Assembly (NCBI RefSeq): GCF_030272615.1 | Contig: NC_081406.1 | Coordinates: forward strand, 265,701,192 to 265,765,191 | Length of the DNA stretch: 64,000 nt | Origin: Cryptomeria japonica | Taxonomy: Eukaryota > Streptophyta > Pinopsida > Cupressales > Cupressaceae | Direction of reading: 5' to 3' | Made by a program: the position numbers and the translations under genes | The notes under the pieces: model-generated | Database searches by the model: none | The model's input: only the letters and a program-made list of their open reading frames with translations | What the model was told of the DNA's origin: nothing | In this document: positions 12,401-22,749 of the stretch, in pieces | How positions within the stretch are numbered: position 1 is the first letter of the stretch | Layout: each line of letters starts with the position of its first letter

Positions 12401-15400
12401 GATGACCTTTACATCCGTAACGAATATGTGTAGACCTGGCCTTCAAACTGTTGTCTAAATATCTTATCAAATGATCGATGGGATGCAGCTTGTCTCTTTG
12501 CTCTTGCAGCGTTCTTCCCAGATTCAGTTGTCTATCCCCAAAGAACAATGATGTTACTGCGTGTAACTTAATAACAGTTCTGATCTGATCTGGTCGGTGG
12601 TGACTCCTCTATTGTCCGGCTATGATGCCCTTAATGGATGATCTCAAGCTTCTTTATGTATGTCTTCCTTATGTGACCATTCAAGAATGGAAGCAACTCT
12701 TATAAGAAAGTTGTGTCTCTTAATAACAAACAGGAGACTTTTAATCACATCCCTTATTATTATGAATCGATCCTTAAATATTGGCAACTAACAATTCGTT
12801 TACCATTAATTATTGATTCTTTAGAGAATCGTTTATATTTAACCCGTCATCTTTTTGCTAGCAATTTATATGTAATATATCGATCATAAATGCTGTTATG
12901 TACCATCGAACAATGATTTATTCTCCGTTGTTTATGACTATTGTATATTATATGAAAGGAAAGTCGACCTGTGTTTCTCCATACTCTCGATCAGTATGTA
13001 TCTTCAAACTGTTACTTAATGGCTGTACTCTTTTTTCATTCAGCCTCTCTAAAATAGAAGGCTCAAACAAGTCTAACTCAACCAAATAAAGTTATATCTT
13101 TAATTTATATTTCAATATATACTTTGCCGATAGAGTTGTCTTGCCATTGTCTCCAATGAATTGCTGTGTAAGGCTGACCCATCGCTTAAGTCTTACAGAC
13201 TTATAATCACATATAAAGATAATACAAGGAGCTTTCTCAATATCAACAATACTTGATGGAGCCTTGTTTGGTTCTAGAAAGTAGGATTTGGATGGGGACA
13301 TCACACAATAGAATCGGACAAAAATGATCTACATAACATCAAAATGAAAGCCATTGTTGCTAAGAAGTAACCTGAGAGACATGCAAGAAAGTAGCATTAA
13401 ACATATTCGCAAAGAGGGACAGCACATCATCTTTGTCACAGCTCCATCACTCCCCAGTGGGAAATGGCAGCATCACCATAATTTTTATTCCAGCACTCAA
13501 AATCTCTGTTGGCCACATCATTACCTGAAAGGTGAACCATATTTATAGTAGGTTGCACCACCTTGGCAGCATAACCCAAATAAACAATGTGCAAATCATA
13601 GATAAGCTTCGTATGGTGTGCTGATCTAGTTACTTGATTATTCTCATATGATGGCAGAGTGAAACCACTGACAACCTCCAATGTGCCCCTATGGTGGGAC
13701 ACAACCATATGCTTTGATTACCTGCTAGATATCTCGAAACATGTCTATCAAAGTAGCCACATCCTTGTATAATACCTTGTAATCATCTGCCAAAAACAAG
13801 CCAGAGTCTATCCCTGGATAGACTTCAGTTTCAGATGCCAAGATATTGTCAAACCCTATAGGGTCTATCTTATTGCCCACGTCAGCAATTAACAAGCTCT
13901 TCAAAATAATTTCACATTGCCATGTTGCCTACAGCTGACACCAATCTCTCTTTAGTATCCCCCATGATAGAAGCATGCATCTGAAAAACACTGGTATACA
14001 CCCTTTGTCCCAAAAATAGCCTTGACAAGTTTGAGAGATATTGCATTGAGGCAGTTAAAAATGTTGATTTTCATGATCAGATTAACAATAATGAGCAGGA
14101 AATAATAATGCAGTCACAAGAATCAAAGCACACAAATAGAAAGGGCACACAACACAAGTTTACCCTGGGAAAACCTCCCTCTTGGAGGTGAAAAACCCAG
14201 CAACAAGATCCAAGTTTATATTAGACAATATCAGCATACAACTTTGTTTACTGCACTTGAAGCAACATATAAATAGGAACAGCAGACTGAAGATTCCAAA
14301 CTAGGGCACAAGGAATAGCTTGATAGACTTATCTGCACTATCGAGATTTGCTGTTTGCTGTCATGCAGATCATTCACAGAGCATAGGAGTGAATTTGCTG
14401 ACTGTGGATATGATTTGCTGCCACTGAGACAATTCACTCACACAGGAAGATAGTTCGCTGTTCCTAGGACTGAATCGCTGACACAAGAGGATAGTTCGCT
14501 GCCTTTTTTTAAGGCTGATTCACATAAGGCTAGCAATGAATAATATATATGTCTATTGTGTAGAATGAATCTTGTTTATATACAAGATTCATGTTTAAGT
14601 CTTCTAAGTCGGTCTTAACCAATTCTCTTTATTTTACATATTCTACTTTGCACTTTGGCGCCCAATTTGGGGCCTACATAACTTGCAATATGTGCCACGT
14701 TACCTTTTGGACCCAGCCCTATTGCTTGTCCACACGTTACATTTGGGCCCAGCCCTATAGGCATCAATTGCTTAATCTACACGTTACATGGGAATAGGAC
14801 CCAGCCCTATAGACATCAATTGCTTAATCTACATGTTACATGGGAATAGGACCTAGCTGAGTCTCCACGTTACATCAAGAAGAAGGGCCCAGCCCTATAA
14901 GGATTCAAATCCTTATTTATTTTCCTCACTAAGTTACAATAAACTAACACTCCCTCTTAACTAGGGAGGAAAATAAATACATAACCATATTCACATGGAC
15001 AATCCCATGGCATGAATAATTACAATGTTTAAGATTAGGGCCCAGCCCTAATAGTACAATCAATATACAATTCGTGATTTGATCATGCAATTATATTACA
15101 ATGAACCTTTACATGATCTTCTCTTGCAATGCCTGCAGAGGATGAAACCAACGCTTCATAACTTTACACCGCATGTAACACCATGATCTTTCATCATGCA
15201 CATCTGCAGAGGATGACAGAGACCTTTCCATATGCTCACCTGCAATAATTAATAACCATACAACATAAATCATGCACAACCGCAGAGGATACATAAGCTT
15301 CTTCACTGAGAAGAACAACCTGTCACCTTGCACGCCGCAGAGGGTGAACTCACCTTGCACTCCGCAGAGGGTAGAGAGAACCGCCACCTTGCACTCCACA

Positions 15401-18400
15401 GAGGGTGGACTCACCTTGCACTCCGCAGCGGGTGAGAGAGAACTGCCACCTTGCACTCCGTAGAGGGTGGATGATACACCCAGTGTATCATAGAATATAA
15501 CTAGGACACTTGTTAGTTTCCACATAGAATATAATAAAGGAAAACATTTGCAATAATCAAGTAACACATTTATCAATTCCATCATCAGAGAAATAGATCA
15601 CAATGATTAGAAACCAGCAATAACATTCTACTGAGATAAAGAGTATTTTGAAGATGTCATGGGACTCCCTCTAAACCCTATCTAGAAGATAAATCCACAA
15701 CAAATTTCTGACTTAAAGTTGGAACCAAACTTAAATCTAAAACAGAATTTAACTTAAGGATGGATCAACAAACCAATAGATCAAAAGAGGAAATCTTCAC
15801 GATTGAGAGGATTTGATACTTCATTTATGTTTGCATCTTCTTGCTCATCCTGAATTTGACAGTCCCTTGCAAAGTGGCCACGCTTGTTGCATTGGAAGCA
15901 TCGGATGTGGGATAAGTCTCTTGGTCTTTTCTTTGAAGGAGGGGTAGGAAAGCTGAAATCTCTATTTCTCTTGAAATCATTTTTCTTCCAATGGCTGCCT
16001 TCCTTCTTAGCCAAGAGGACATGTTGCTCATCATAAGGGTTCTTAATTTTTCCTTTCACAACCAACCAAGACACTTCTTGAATGCAATCTCCCATTAATT
16101 GATCAAACTTAGGAAGCTCAACTTTGGCACAGATTCCTTGAACAAATGGTTCCCAAGAGGGAGGAAAACCGTTTAGGGCAGTCATAGATAAGTCACTGTC
16201 TTCAATGCTCTTCCCAATGGTGGCAAGCTGATCTCTCAGCTCAAAGATTCTCATGAAGTAAGCAGCAACAGGTTCTTCTTTCTCTAATTTGATGTAGGAG
16301 AGCTGATTCCTTAAGGCAACGATGTAACTGGTATTGTTGACTTCGTACATCTTTTCCAATGTAGAGAACATCTCCTTGGTGGACTTCTTCATGGAGATGG
16401 ATGGCACCAAATGATTTTTGACGGAGTCTATTATTATCCTTTGAGCTTGGAAGTACTTCTTCTTCCAATCTTCTTTCTCACTTGCACCCTCAGGTTCCTT
16501 AGCATTCTTGCTAACATACTCAGCAAGATCATTCAATGCCATCATTATCCTGACCTTCCAAGAAGAGAAATTTGTGTGACCTTCCAACCTATCTTCAAAC
16601 CTGATATAAGAAGCCATGGGGACTAAACTTTTGAACAGCAGGTTAGAAGGAAGCACAAATCTGATTGCAATCTCAATACAGACCTAGGGCTCTGATACCA
16701 TGTTGATTTTCGTGATCAGATTAACACTAATGAGCAGGAAATAATAATGCAGTCACAAGAATCAAAGCACACAAATAGAAAGGGCACACAACACAAGTTT
16801 ACCCTGGGAAAACCTCCCTCTTGGAGTTGAAAAACCCAGCAACAAGATCCAAGTTTATATTAGACAATATCAGCATAAAACTTTGCTTACTGCACTTGAA
16901 GCAACATATAAATAGGAACAGCAGACTGAAGATTCCAAACTAGGGCACAAGGAATAGCTTGATAGACTTATCTGCACTATCGAGATTTGCTGTTTGCTGT
17001 CATGCAGATCATTCACAGAGCATAGGAGTGAATTTGCTGACTGTGGATATGATTCGCTGCCACTGAGACAATTCGCTGTTCCTAGGAATGAATCGCTGAC
17101 ATAGGAAGATAGTTCGCTGTTCCTAGGACTGAATCGCTGACACAAGAGGATAGTTTGCTGCCTTTTTTTAAGGCTGATTCACATAAGGCTAGCAATGAAT
17201 AATATATATGTCTATTGTGTAGAATGAATCTTGTTTATATACAAGATTCACGTTTAAGTCTTCTAAGTTGGCCTTAACCAATTCTCTTTATTTTACATAT
17301 TCTACTTTGCACTTTGGTGCCCAATTTGGGTCCTACATAACTTGCAATATGTGCCACGTTACCTTTTGGACCCAGCCCTATTGCTTGTCCACACGTTACA
17401 TTTGGGCCGAGCCCTATAGGCATCAATTGTTTAATCTACACGTTACATGGGAATAGGACCCAGCCCTATAGACATCAATTGCTTAACCTACACGTTACAT
17501 GGGAATAGGACCCAGCTGAGTCTCCACGTTACATCTAGAAGAAGGGCCCAGCTGAGTCTCCATGTTATATTAAGAAGAAGGGCCCAGCCCTATAAGGATT
17601 CGAATCCTTATTTATTTTCCTCACTAAGTTGCAATAAACTAACAAAAAATATTATTTGATCCTAAAAACAGAGTCGTCCTCTTTTCAGTGTGTCTCTCAC
17701 AAAGCTCTTGTATCTCCCAGCCATGAGAAAACGCTCTAAATACAGCCAAAGAAACAAAGCACATCCAACTTTGCAAGATTGCTAATGCCTATGCACCAAA
17801 CTACCATATAGCCCCAATAGAATTTTGCTGTCATGAAATCATTAAAGCTTTGCATGAGTGACAATGAATTGCTTAATTAACTAATACGAAACACCTGTAC
17901 ATATTCGTGTGAAGCAATACATCATTACTTTAGTAGAAAGTGGTACAAGCAAAGATCATAACCATTGGCCACAACATACACCGTATTCAAGCTGTCTATA
18001 CATATTTATAATGTTTGAAATACTGTCCCAATTGGCTATATCCACACATTTTATAGCTGAAAAATTGGATGAATCAATTCCATTGTTAGCTCTGCAACCT
18101 TATTTTGCTTTCGATAGCAATATTTAAAAAACATTGCATGGAATTTTTACCCAAAGTTGGATGAGTCAATTCCTTTGTTAGCTAATAGGTCTGCAGCCTT
18201 ATTTTTCTCAGTAGCAATGTTTTAAAAAACATTGAATTGAATTTGACAACCCAAAGTAGCACTTCCTACAGATAAGCCCTTAAATTTCAATTTAGGCTAT
18301 GAGCCTCTTTAGGGCATTCATTACAACTTGGTTGCCCCCTTCCGCTTCTCCTATAGCCTGCATAGCCTGCATTGTAAGCCTGAGACAGGTTCAGTAGGAA

Positions 18401-18935
18401 AGCTTCCCACTTCACACAATTGTTTGCTTTAGCTGTAAGAATCTGGAACCACCAGCCAATAATTTATCATGCCTGTCATGGATTAAATAGCCCAACCCTG
18501 CCAATCCTGGATTACCGTGTGAGGCACCATCAAAGCTAAGCTTAACCCTACTTATTGATGCACTTCATCCTTTTAATCTTTACAAATTTTACAAGCTTCT
18601 TCCACTTGAATGGGCCAAAGCAGCTGTCATTGTGTGCATGGTTTGTATCCCTTTTCTGCATCTAATAATTAAAAAATTTATTGAAGCAAATAAAGTGTGG
18701 AATATTGTAGAATGTATTGAAGCTTCATTCTTACGTTGCTTTACTGGTGCTTACTTGACAGGTGTTGGATCATGACAAATCAAATGCAGCTGTGCTAATC
18801 CAACGTGCTCTTTTATATGAAAGCACTGAGAAATATAAACTTGGGGCTGATGATTTGAGAAATGTTCTGAAGCTAGACCCTGCAAATAGGTTGGCAAAAA
18901 ATACCCTGTCACGTCTGATCAAAATGGCTGACTAA
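9404..18935 (+). CDS. DPF-motif / TPR protein, two coding exons
   Basis: Exons 9404-10939 and 18762-18935 encode 512 + 57 = 569 residues. The junction is phase 0 with consensus sites (CTCAG/GTAGGA and TTGACAG/GTGTTG). The N-terminal two-thirds is Ser/Asn/Gly-rich and probably disordered. It carries repeated DPF or DPL motifs (DPFDALP, DPFAS, DPFSGL, DPFEAL, DPLDSLF) at about residues 217-393. After a short acidic and Pro-rich linker (LPPPPAG near 440) comes a helical TPR domain at about 444-569, with intact features such as EAIKWLSWAM, YKKAISDCSQ and LKLDPANRLAK. The splice falls inside the TPR domain and joins it correctly, which is strong support for the model. In other proteins DPF motifs bind the clathrin-adaptor AP-2 ear; a trafficking role here is inference. 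No J domain, signal peptide or membrane segment is visible. The frame is undamaged, so the gene is probably functional. Confidence 0.9.
11877..13305. repeat. Solo LTR in the intron
   Basis: The 1,429-base unit begins TGTAATGTCCCC and ends GGGGACATCACA, inverted ends matching at 11 of 12 positions. It is flanked by a perfect 5-base duplication, CAATA (11872-11876 and 13306-13310). TG...CA ends with a 5-base duplication and no internal genes fit a solo LTR left by recombination between the two LTRs of a complete element. A DNA transposon with 12-base inverted ends is a weaker alternative. Orientation is unknown. Confidence 0.75.
13436..14040 (-). pseudogene. Decayed coding remnant, unknown family
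   Basis: On the minus strand two stretches read like protein: one around 13730-14030 including FQMHASIMGDTKERLVSAVG and, in another frame, ETEVYPGIDSGLFLADDYK; and one at 13436-13708 including VQPTINMVHLSGNDVANRDF. Frameshifts and stops separate them. I do not recognise the family. It could be part of a retroelement polyprotein or a gene fragment carried into the intron. The amino-acid composition looks coding, but that is a judgement by eye. Confidence 0.3.
14062..14949 (-). repeat. 3' LTR of the gag-only element
   Basis: It runs, on the plus strand, from TGTTGATTTTCATG to AAACTAACA and matches 16701-17644. It is about 56 bases shorter than its partner. One visible cause is a missing copy of a TTCGCTGTTCCTAGGA...GAATCGCTGACA unit near 14430-14490. 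Confidence 0.88.
15324..15471. repeat. Minisatellite inside the gag-only element
   Basis: Five copies of CACCTTGCACTCCGCAGAGG start at 15324, 15351, 15385, 15412 and 15447. Spacing alternates 27, 34, 27 and 35 bases, giving a higher-order unit of about 61. More degenerate GCAGAGGATG copies lie at about 15136, 15206 and 15286. The array is in the 3' non-coding part of the element, between the gag stop and the polypurine tract. Confidence 0.9.
15781..16617 (-). CDS. Copia Gag, intact (278 aa)
   Basis: The ATG at 16617 opens MASYIRFEDRLEG, a typical copia Gag start; the open frame extends a little further upstream without an ATG. Residues about 15-200 have the usual Gag fold features (NFSSWKVRIMMAL near 17, LEKMYEVNN, LRDQLATIGKSIEDSDL, ALNGFPPSWEPFV). 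A basic region (KKRPRDLSHIR) is followed by a CCHC zinc knuckle, CFQCNKRGHFARDC, near the C-terminus, for binding element RNA. Gag forms the cytoplasmic virus-like particle in which reverse transcription occurs. There are no stops or frameshifts, in contrast to the other copia copies here. No pol frame follows, so the protein can act only with Pol supplied from elsewhere. Confidence 0.88.
   Translation of the reverse strand: MASYIRFEDRLEGHTNFSSWKVRIMMALNDLAEYVSKNAKEPEGASEKEDWKKKYFQAQRIIIDSVKNHLVPSISMKKSTKEMFSTLEKMYEVNNTSYIVALRNQLSYIKLEKEEPVAAYFMRIFELRDQLATIGKSIEDSDLSMTALNGFPPSWEPFVQGICAKVELPKFDQLMGDCIQEVSWLVVKGKIKNPYDEQHVLLAKKEGSHWKKNDFKRNRDFSFPTPPSKKRPRDLSHIRCFQCNKRGHFARDCQIQDEQEDANINEVSNPLNREDFLF
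16689..16700 (-). other. Primer binding site (initiator Met-tRNA)
   Basis: The minus strand reads TGGTATCAGAGC directly after the 5' LTR. This is the standard plant copia primer binding site and it fixes the orientation of the element. Confidence 0.9.
16701..17644 (-). repeat. 5' LTR of the gag-only element
   Basis: It matches 14062-14949 but is 944 bases long. Near 17060-17160 it carries an additional TTCGCTGTTCCTAGGA...GAATCGCTGACA unit, and near 17520-17580 an additional GGGCCCAGCTGAGTCTCCA unit. Short internal repeats containing CACGTTACATGGGAATAGG also recur in both LTRs. Confidence 0.88.
18262..18560 (-). pseudogene. RNase H-like (RVT_3) fragment
   Basis: The minus strand reads VKLSFDGASHGNPGLAGLGY, the N-terminal signature of the RNase H-like domain found at the end of plant LINE Pol proteins. 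After two frame changes it continues with WEAFLL and NQVVMNALKRLIA, matching the usual spacing of that domain. Stops and frameshifts make it non-functional. It sits about 200 bases before the intron acceptor and is probably the residue of an antisense LINE. Confidence 0.55.
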
Positions 18936-19125
18936 ATTCAGTTAATTTTATGGTATCTATTTTTTTTTGAGCTTGTTTCTTGCCTGATACCAAAGTTCTA
19001 GATCAGATACACATTATGTAGTAAGCCTCTGTTAAGGAGTCCTCAGAATGGAGGAATGCTTATTCTTTTTTATTCTAAATTGTTTTGTGATTTCTTTGGT
19101 AATAAAATGCTAATAGAGCTCATTA
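18936..19125 (+). terminator. 3' UTR and poly(A) signal of the TPR gene
   Basis: An AATAAA hexamer at 19101-19106 lies about 170 bases after the TAA, at a plausible distance for cleavage near 19120-19130. Plant poly(A) signals are loose, so the exact end is uncertain. Confidence 0.5.
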
Positions 19126-19871
19126 TGTTGTAACTTGTGTGGCACAATAATCTGTGACTAGATTGTTATAGTTTCTAGGGTTCATAATGGACTTCTACTT
19201 GAGCACCAATTACGTAACCAGGAGGCTGCATCTATTTCATTTTCTTATGTCTATTTCAAAAAATACCTGCATTAACAGTAGCCTTAGGATAATAACCATC
19301 TGTATTGTTTGTACACAACACAATTGCACACTCGTAGACAAACGTTTATGCAACGTAGTCTAAAGGCTAAACTGTTTAAGAGGCTTTTGTGTTTGTATTT
19401 GTTCTCACAAATAATTTTTCATTGCGATTTGCTGCATTCTTGAAGGTGCTTGAGGAATGAATTGCAGTTGGTTTGTGTTACCCATTGTTAATGTATTACT
19501 TATCCCTTTTTAATTGTTGTGGGTTGTTGTGAAAGTTCCATTTGAAAATTCATATGGTTAATGGCCATATAGCGGTTGAAAGTAATTGTGATTTTAGTTC
19601 TTTAAATAGATAGACAACTTCATACAATGCTTGTATAATTTTTGATTCCATCTGGATTCTGAATAGATATCTGTTCATCAATATCACTTAATTGATGCTG
19701 CATCATGTTTGTTCTCAAATAAAGGAGCAAATTTTGATTTAGAAAATCCATTTTAGGCTTGCAAGAATGTTTGTAATGACAGCACGATGAGGGCCTTGTT
19801 GGGAATAAATTTCTTTCTCAAATTATACTAAATTAACACATATAGCTAGGGCTAACATGTATGTTTTACAA

Positions 19872-20951
19872 TGTTACCACGAGTTTCTGGGATGGGTACG
19901 GCAGGGGATGGCGATTTTTTTTGCCAATTTTCGGGACAGCTAGGGATGGCTATATAAAATGTAGGGAAAAATTAAAATATATAGGGAAGTTTTAATTATA
20001 CATATGAAAACATGGATAAAACATGCATACATACATTATATTCATTTGAAAATATGGATAAAGCATTTATACATACATTATAGAACCTTAACATATAACA
20101 TTGGTGTTCGATTGATACTCTTGTTTGACCACCAATATTGATGGTATTGATTAGTCTACACTAACCGTTCCCATTGTTGTTCATTTCTTGCCCAAGCATG
20201 TGAGTTGAAGGAGTTGTTCATATTTCTGAGTACTTTTGGCTATGATTGAGATCTGTTTACCTTTCATATCAGTGAAAAGTCCAATGTTGCAGACATACAA
20301 CCATTTTTTTGCACACTACCAAGTTCTGAGTGTTTGTGAAATTTATTACCAGGCTGCTGTTCATTTTTTCTAAGTGCTTTTGGCAGTTAATCAGACATGT
20401 TTACCTTTCATATCAGTGGAAAATCCAGTGTTGCAGACCTATAATCACTTCCATATGCATTACCAAGTTCTGGGGGTTTGTGAAATTGAGTTGTGCTTGC
20501 TGCCCAGATCTGTTGCAGTGCCTATCCCAGCGTTTTTCAGACTTTTTGTTGTAGTTAGAACTGACATATGTAGTTTAATGCGTATGAAATTTAGCAAACA
20601 CTTGTGCACTGTTGCTGAGGTGTGGGGGCCCACAAAAAAAAAGAAAAAATGTTTTTTAAAAGCATTCTGAGTCTTTTTTTTTAAAAATGTGCTGTGAAGC
20701 TGTCCCCGGACGGTTAGGGGACATCACAGGTGTTCCCAACAACCCTTGAGATGTCCCTGACCACTGGGGATGCCATTCCCTTTTTTGGGGATGTTTATTC
20801 TGAAACCCCTTTTTGGGGACGTCGTGGGGACATCCCTGAGCTGTCCCCATGTCCTCGAAATGTCTCTGGGACAGGGACTGGGAAATGTCCCTGAAATGTC
20901 TTTGGGACGGGGACAGGGGATTTAGGCCCGAGGATGCGTCCCCGGGTAACA
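19872..20951. repeat. Possible transposon with GGGGAC-rich end
   Basis: TGTTACC at 19872 and GGTAACA at 20945-20951 form 7-base inverted ends. The right 260 bases (20690-20950) are dense with variants of GGGGACATCCCTGA and its complement, giving a GC-rich, palindrome-rich patch in AT-rich surroundings. No clear target-site duplication was found (TTACA versus TATAT), so the boundaries are tentative. It could be a non-autonomous DNA transposon or an LTR fragment. Confidence 0.35.
20218..20490. repeat. Tandem duplication (about 140 bases, two copies)
   Basis: Copies start at about 20218 and 20358 and share TTTACCTTTCATATCAGTG, GTTGCAGAC and ACCAAGTTCTG at matching spacing, with scattered substitutions. 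ORFs over this stretch are not supported. Confidence 0.75.
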
Positions 20952-22749
20952 TATATTGTGAAGAGCTCAAAATTTCAAACTTTCAAACTCTAGTCTCAAT
21001 AAATACTAAATAACATCTTAAATTGTTAATTAGATGTCATTTGAATTTTGACAATTGATAAATGAAATGTTGAAGTCAGTTGTTCATTTTGTAGCTGAAC
21101 TTAATAGCAATTTTGTAATCTATAGCTTTTGTTTTATAATTTAGAGCTCTCTACATAAGCGTATGAATCAATGTCTGTAATTAAATAAGATATATCCTTT
21201 AATTCATGGTTTCTTGTCTTCTGTCTATCTCAACATCATTTGAGAAAAAAACATTTATCATTCTCTTGATAGAACATCTCCATCAAGTTACTTGCATTGC
21301 AGCATCCATATCATTTTCCATGGATGCCTTTTTTGAGGGTTTGTCTTGGTTTGCTTCTTTATTTTTGTTTTAATACTTTAGGGTTTCCAATTGCATGGTG
21401 ATAGATATTTTGGAGGATAACCCCCCCACCCCGCTGAGTAGTTGCACTTACATTCGAAAAGAATGCAATGACTGATAACATTAGATCATTGAATTTTCAA
21501 GGCCATCATTAAGATGTTTTTATGCAAAGCATTCTGAGGCAAAAAACTTGCTTGTTCATCTCCCTGTTCAGCCTTGGAATGCATTAAAATATCGAAATAA
21601 TTGCATTTTCCAGAGCTCAGGGAAGCAACCATGCATTTCCAGCATCATTGGAGATATGCATTTCAAGCATCTTTGTGATAATAAATGAGAGAGAACTATT
21701 CGACTTAGGATTTTACTATAATGACGAATGCATGTTCTGAAGCAATCTCTTCAAGATATGTCTAGAGGACATGGGGCGGCAATTTTTTGTGGAAAATGGT
21801 CCATATTAAATTAAAAGGAGAAAGTCCCATTTCTTGAAAACCTGAATTCAGTATCATCCAACAACCTAAGCTGCATTTCTAACGCATAGCAACAATCCTT
21901 GTAGCCAGGGGAAATGATGACACCATGAAAGGGGTAATTTAAAATATTAATTCAACGTGAGGGAGGCAGATTATTTGGTGCAAGTTGAGGTGCTATTGGA
22001 ATCTTGGCAAAATTAGTTTAGTTGTGGTCAAAATCACCTCTATGTCAGAATGTTGTCATAGAGAGACAGTTAATCATGGCCACACAAAAATCTCAAAAGT
22101 TCAACAAGGATCAAATTTTTAACCTTGACAGGAAAATGCTGTGAGGAGTCCAAATAAGATTTCAACTAGATTACATACATTATTTTCGTAGCTGCTCAAT
22201 TCACTAATTGCTATTTGGCGCTATAAGCTTTTGAATTGGGCAAACATCTATGATGTAGGAGCGTCCTAGGTTGTAGCCCAATCTTGCATCATCAAAGAGA
22301 ATATTTCTTAGCTTGTTTTGGTGTTTCGTAGATATCATAGTTATTGGGAATTTTGATGTGCAGTTTTGCTTTAGTTCAAGGATGTATAATATCATCAATA
22401 GTAACACAAAGATAGCTGGTTAAGGTTTTGGTGCCACATCAGACAAACAAAGGCATACACAAGCGAGTTTTGCAGATCCATGAGGACATTCAATGTATTG
22501 ATCTAGGCTTAAGAGCTTTTAAAATGAATAATAGTTTAATGTGAATGATCAAGGATGCTCCAACATTTGCCATCCTCACACAACCATAGTTTCTCAAGCT
22601 TAGAGTTGTTAAAACTTCATGTTATTCTCTTCATTTGAGAGTTTGCCTTTGTTTAATTGCCCACACATTAAGGATCCTTGAGGTATATGAGGTGCTAATT
22701 GTCTTTGGATCATTAGTCAATACAACATCCAACAAGATCTTTAGGTAGT

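Larger units (their letters stand above)
14062..17644 (-). mobile_element. Gag-only copia element (TR-GAG type)
   Basis: A complete short LTR element on the minus strand: 5' LTR 16701-17644, a 12-base PBS matching initiator Met-tRNA (complement GCTCTGATACCA at 16689-16700), gag ORF, a 3' non-coding region with a minisatellite, a polypurine tract (complement CTCCCTCTTAA from 14950) and 3' LTR 14062-14949. It is flanked by AAAAA on both sides (14057-14061 and 17645-17649), a consistent but low-complexity duplication. There is no protease, integrase or RT anywhere in the 1.75-kb interior. It therefore makes at most its own Gag and must borrow Pol from another copia. The LTRs differ at only about 5 positions in their first 205 bases, suggesting recent insertion. 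Confidence 0.85.
10940..18761 (+). other. 7.8-kb intron loaded with transposons
   Basis: The GT...AG intron is 7,822 bases long and lies between the two coding exons. It contains a solo LTR (11877-13305) and a gag-only copia element (14062-17644), together about 5.0 kb, plus a decayed RNase H fragment (18262-18560) and a decayed coding remnant (13436-14040). The remaining stretches (10940-11876, 13306-13435, 17645-18260, 18561-18761) hold nothing recognisable, apart from a degenerate tandem pair of about 105 bases at 18056-18260. Long, repeat-filled introns are typical of conifer genes. Confidence 0.85.
19126..22749. other. Intergenic DNA downstream of the gene
   Basis: No gene recognised. 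It contains a GC-rich repeat with inverted ends (19872-20951) and, inside it, a tandem duplication of about 140 bases (20218-20490). The rest, about 20960-22749, is single-copy-looking AT-rich sequence without recognisable coding. Confidence 0.5.

Noticed and set aside
13092-13304. Coding remnant extending left from 13436
   Set aside because: This interval lies inside the solo LTR defined by CAATA duplications, so it is not continuous with the remnant.
15324-15471. CRISPR-like repeat pattern
   Set aside because: Spacers are 7-15 bases, alternate in length and are themselves repeated; the context is a plant retroelement.
15272-15585. ORFs on both strands over the CACCTTGCAC repeats
   Set aside because: Repeat-derived frames inside the 3' non-coding part of the gag-only element.
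22540-22740. Possible disease-resistance (LRR) gene fragment on the minus strand
   Set aside because: Only a few suggestive words (such as LSLRNYGC) without a repeat pattern or NB-ARC motif.
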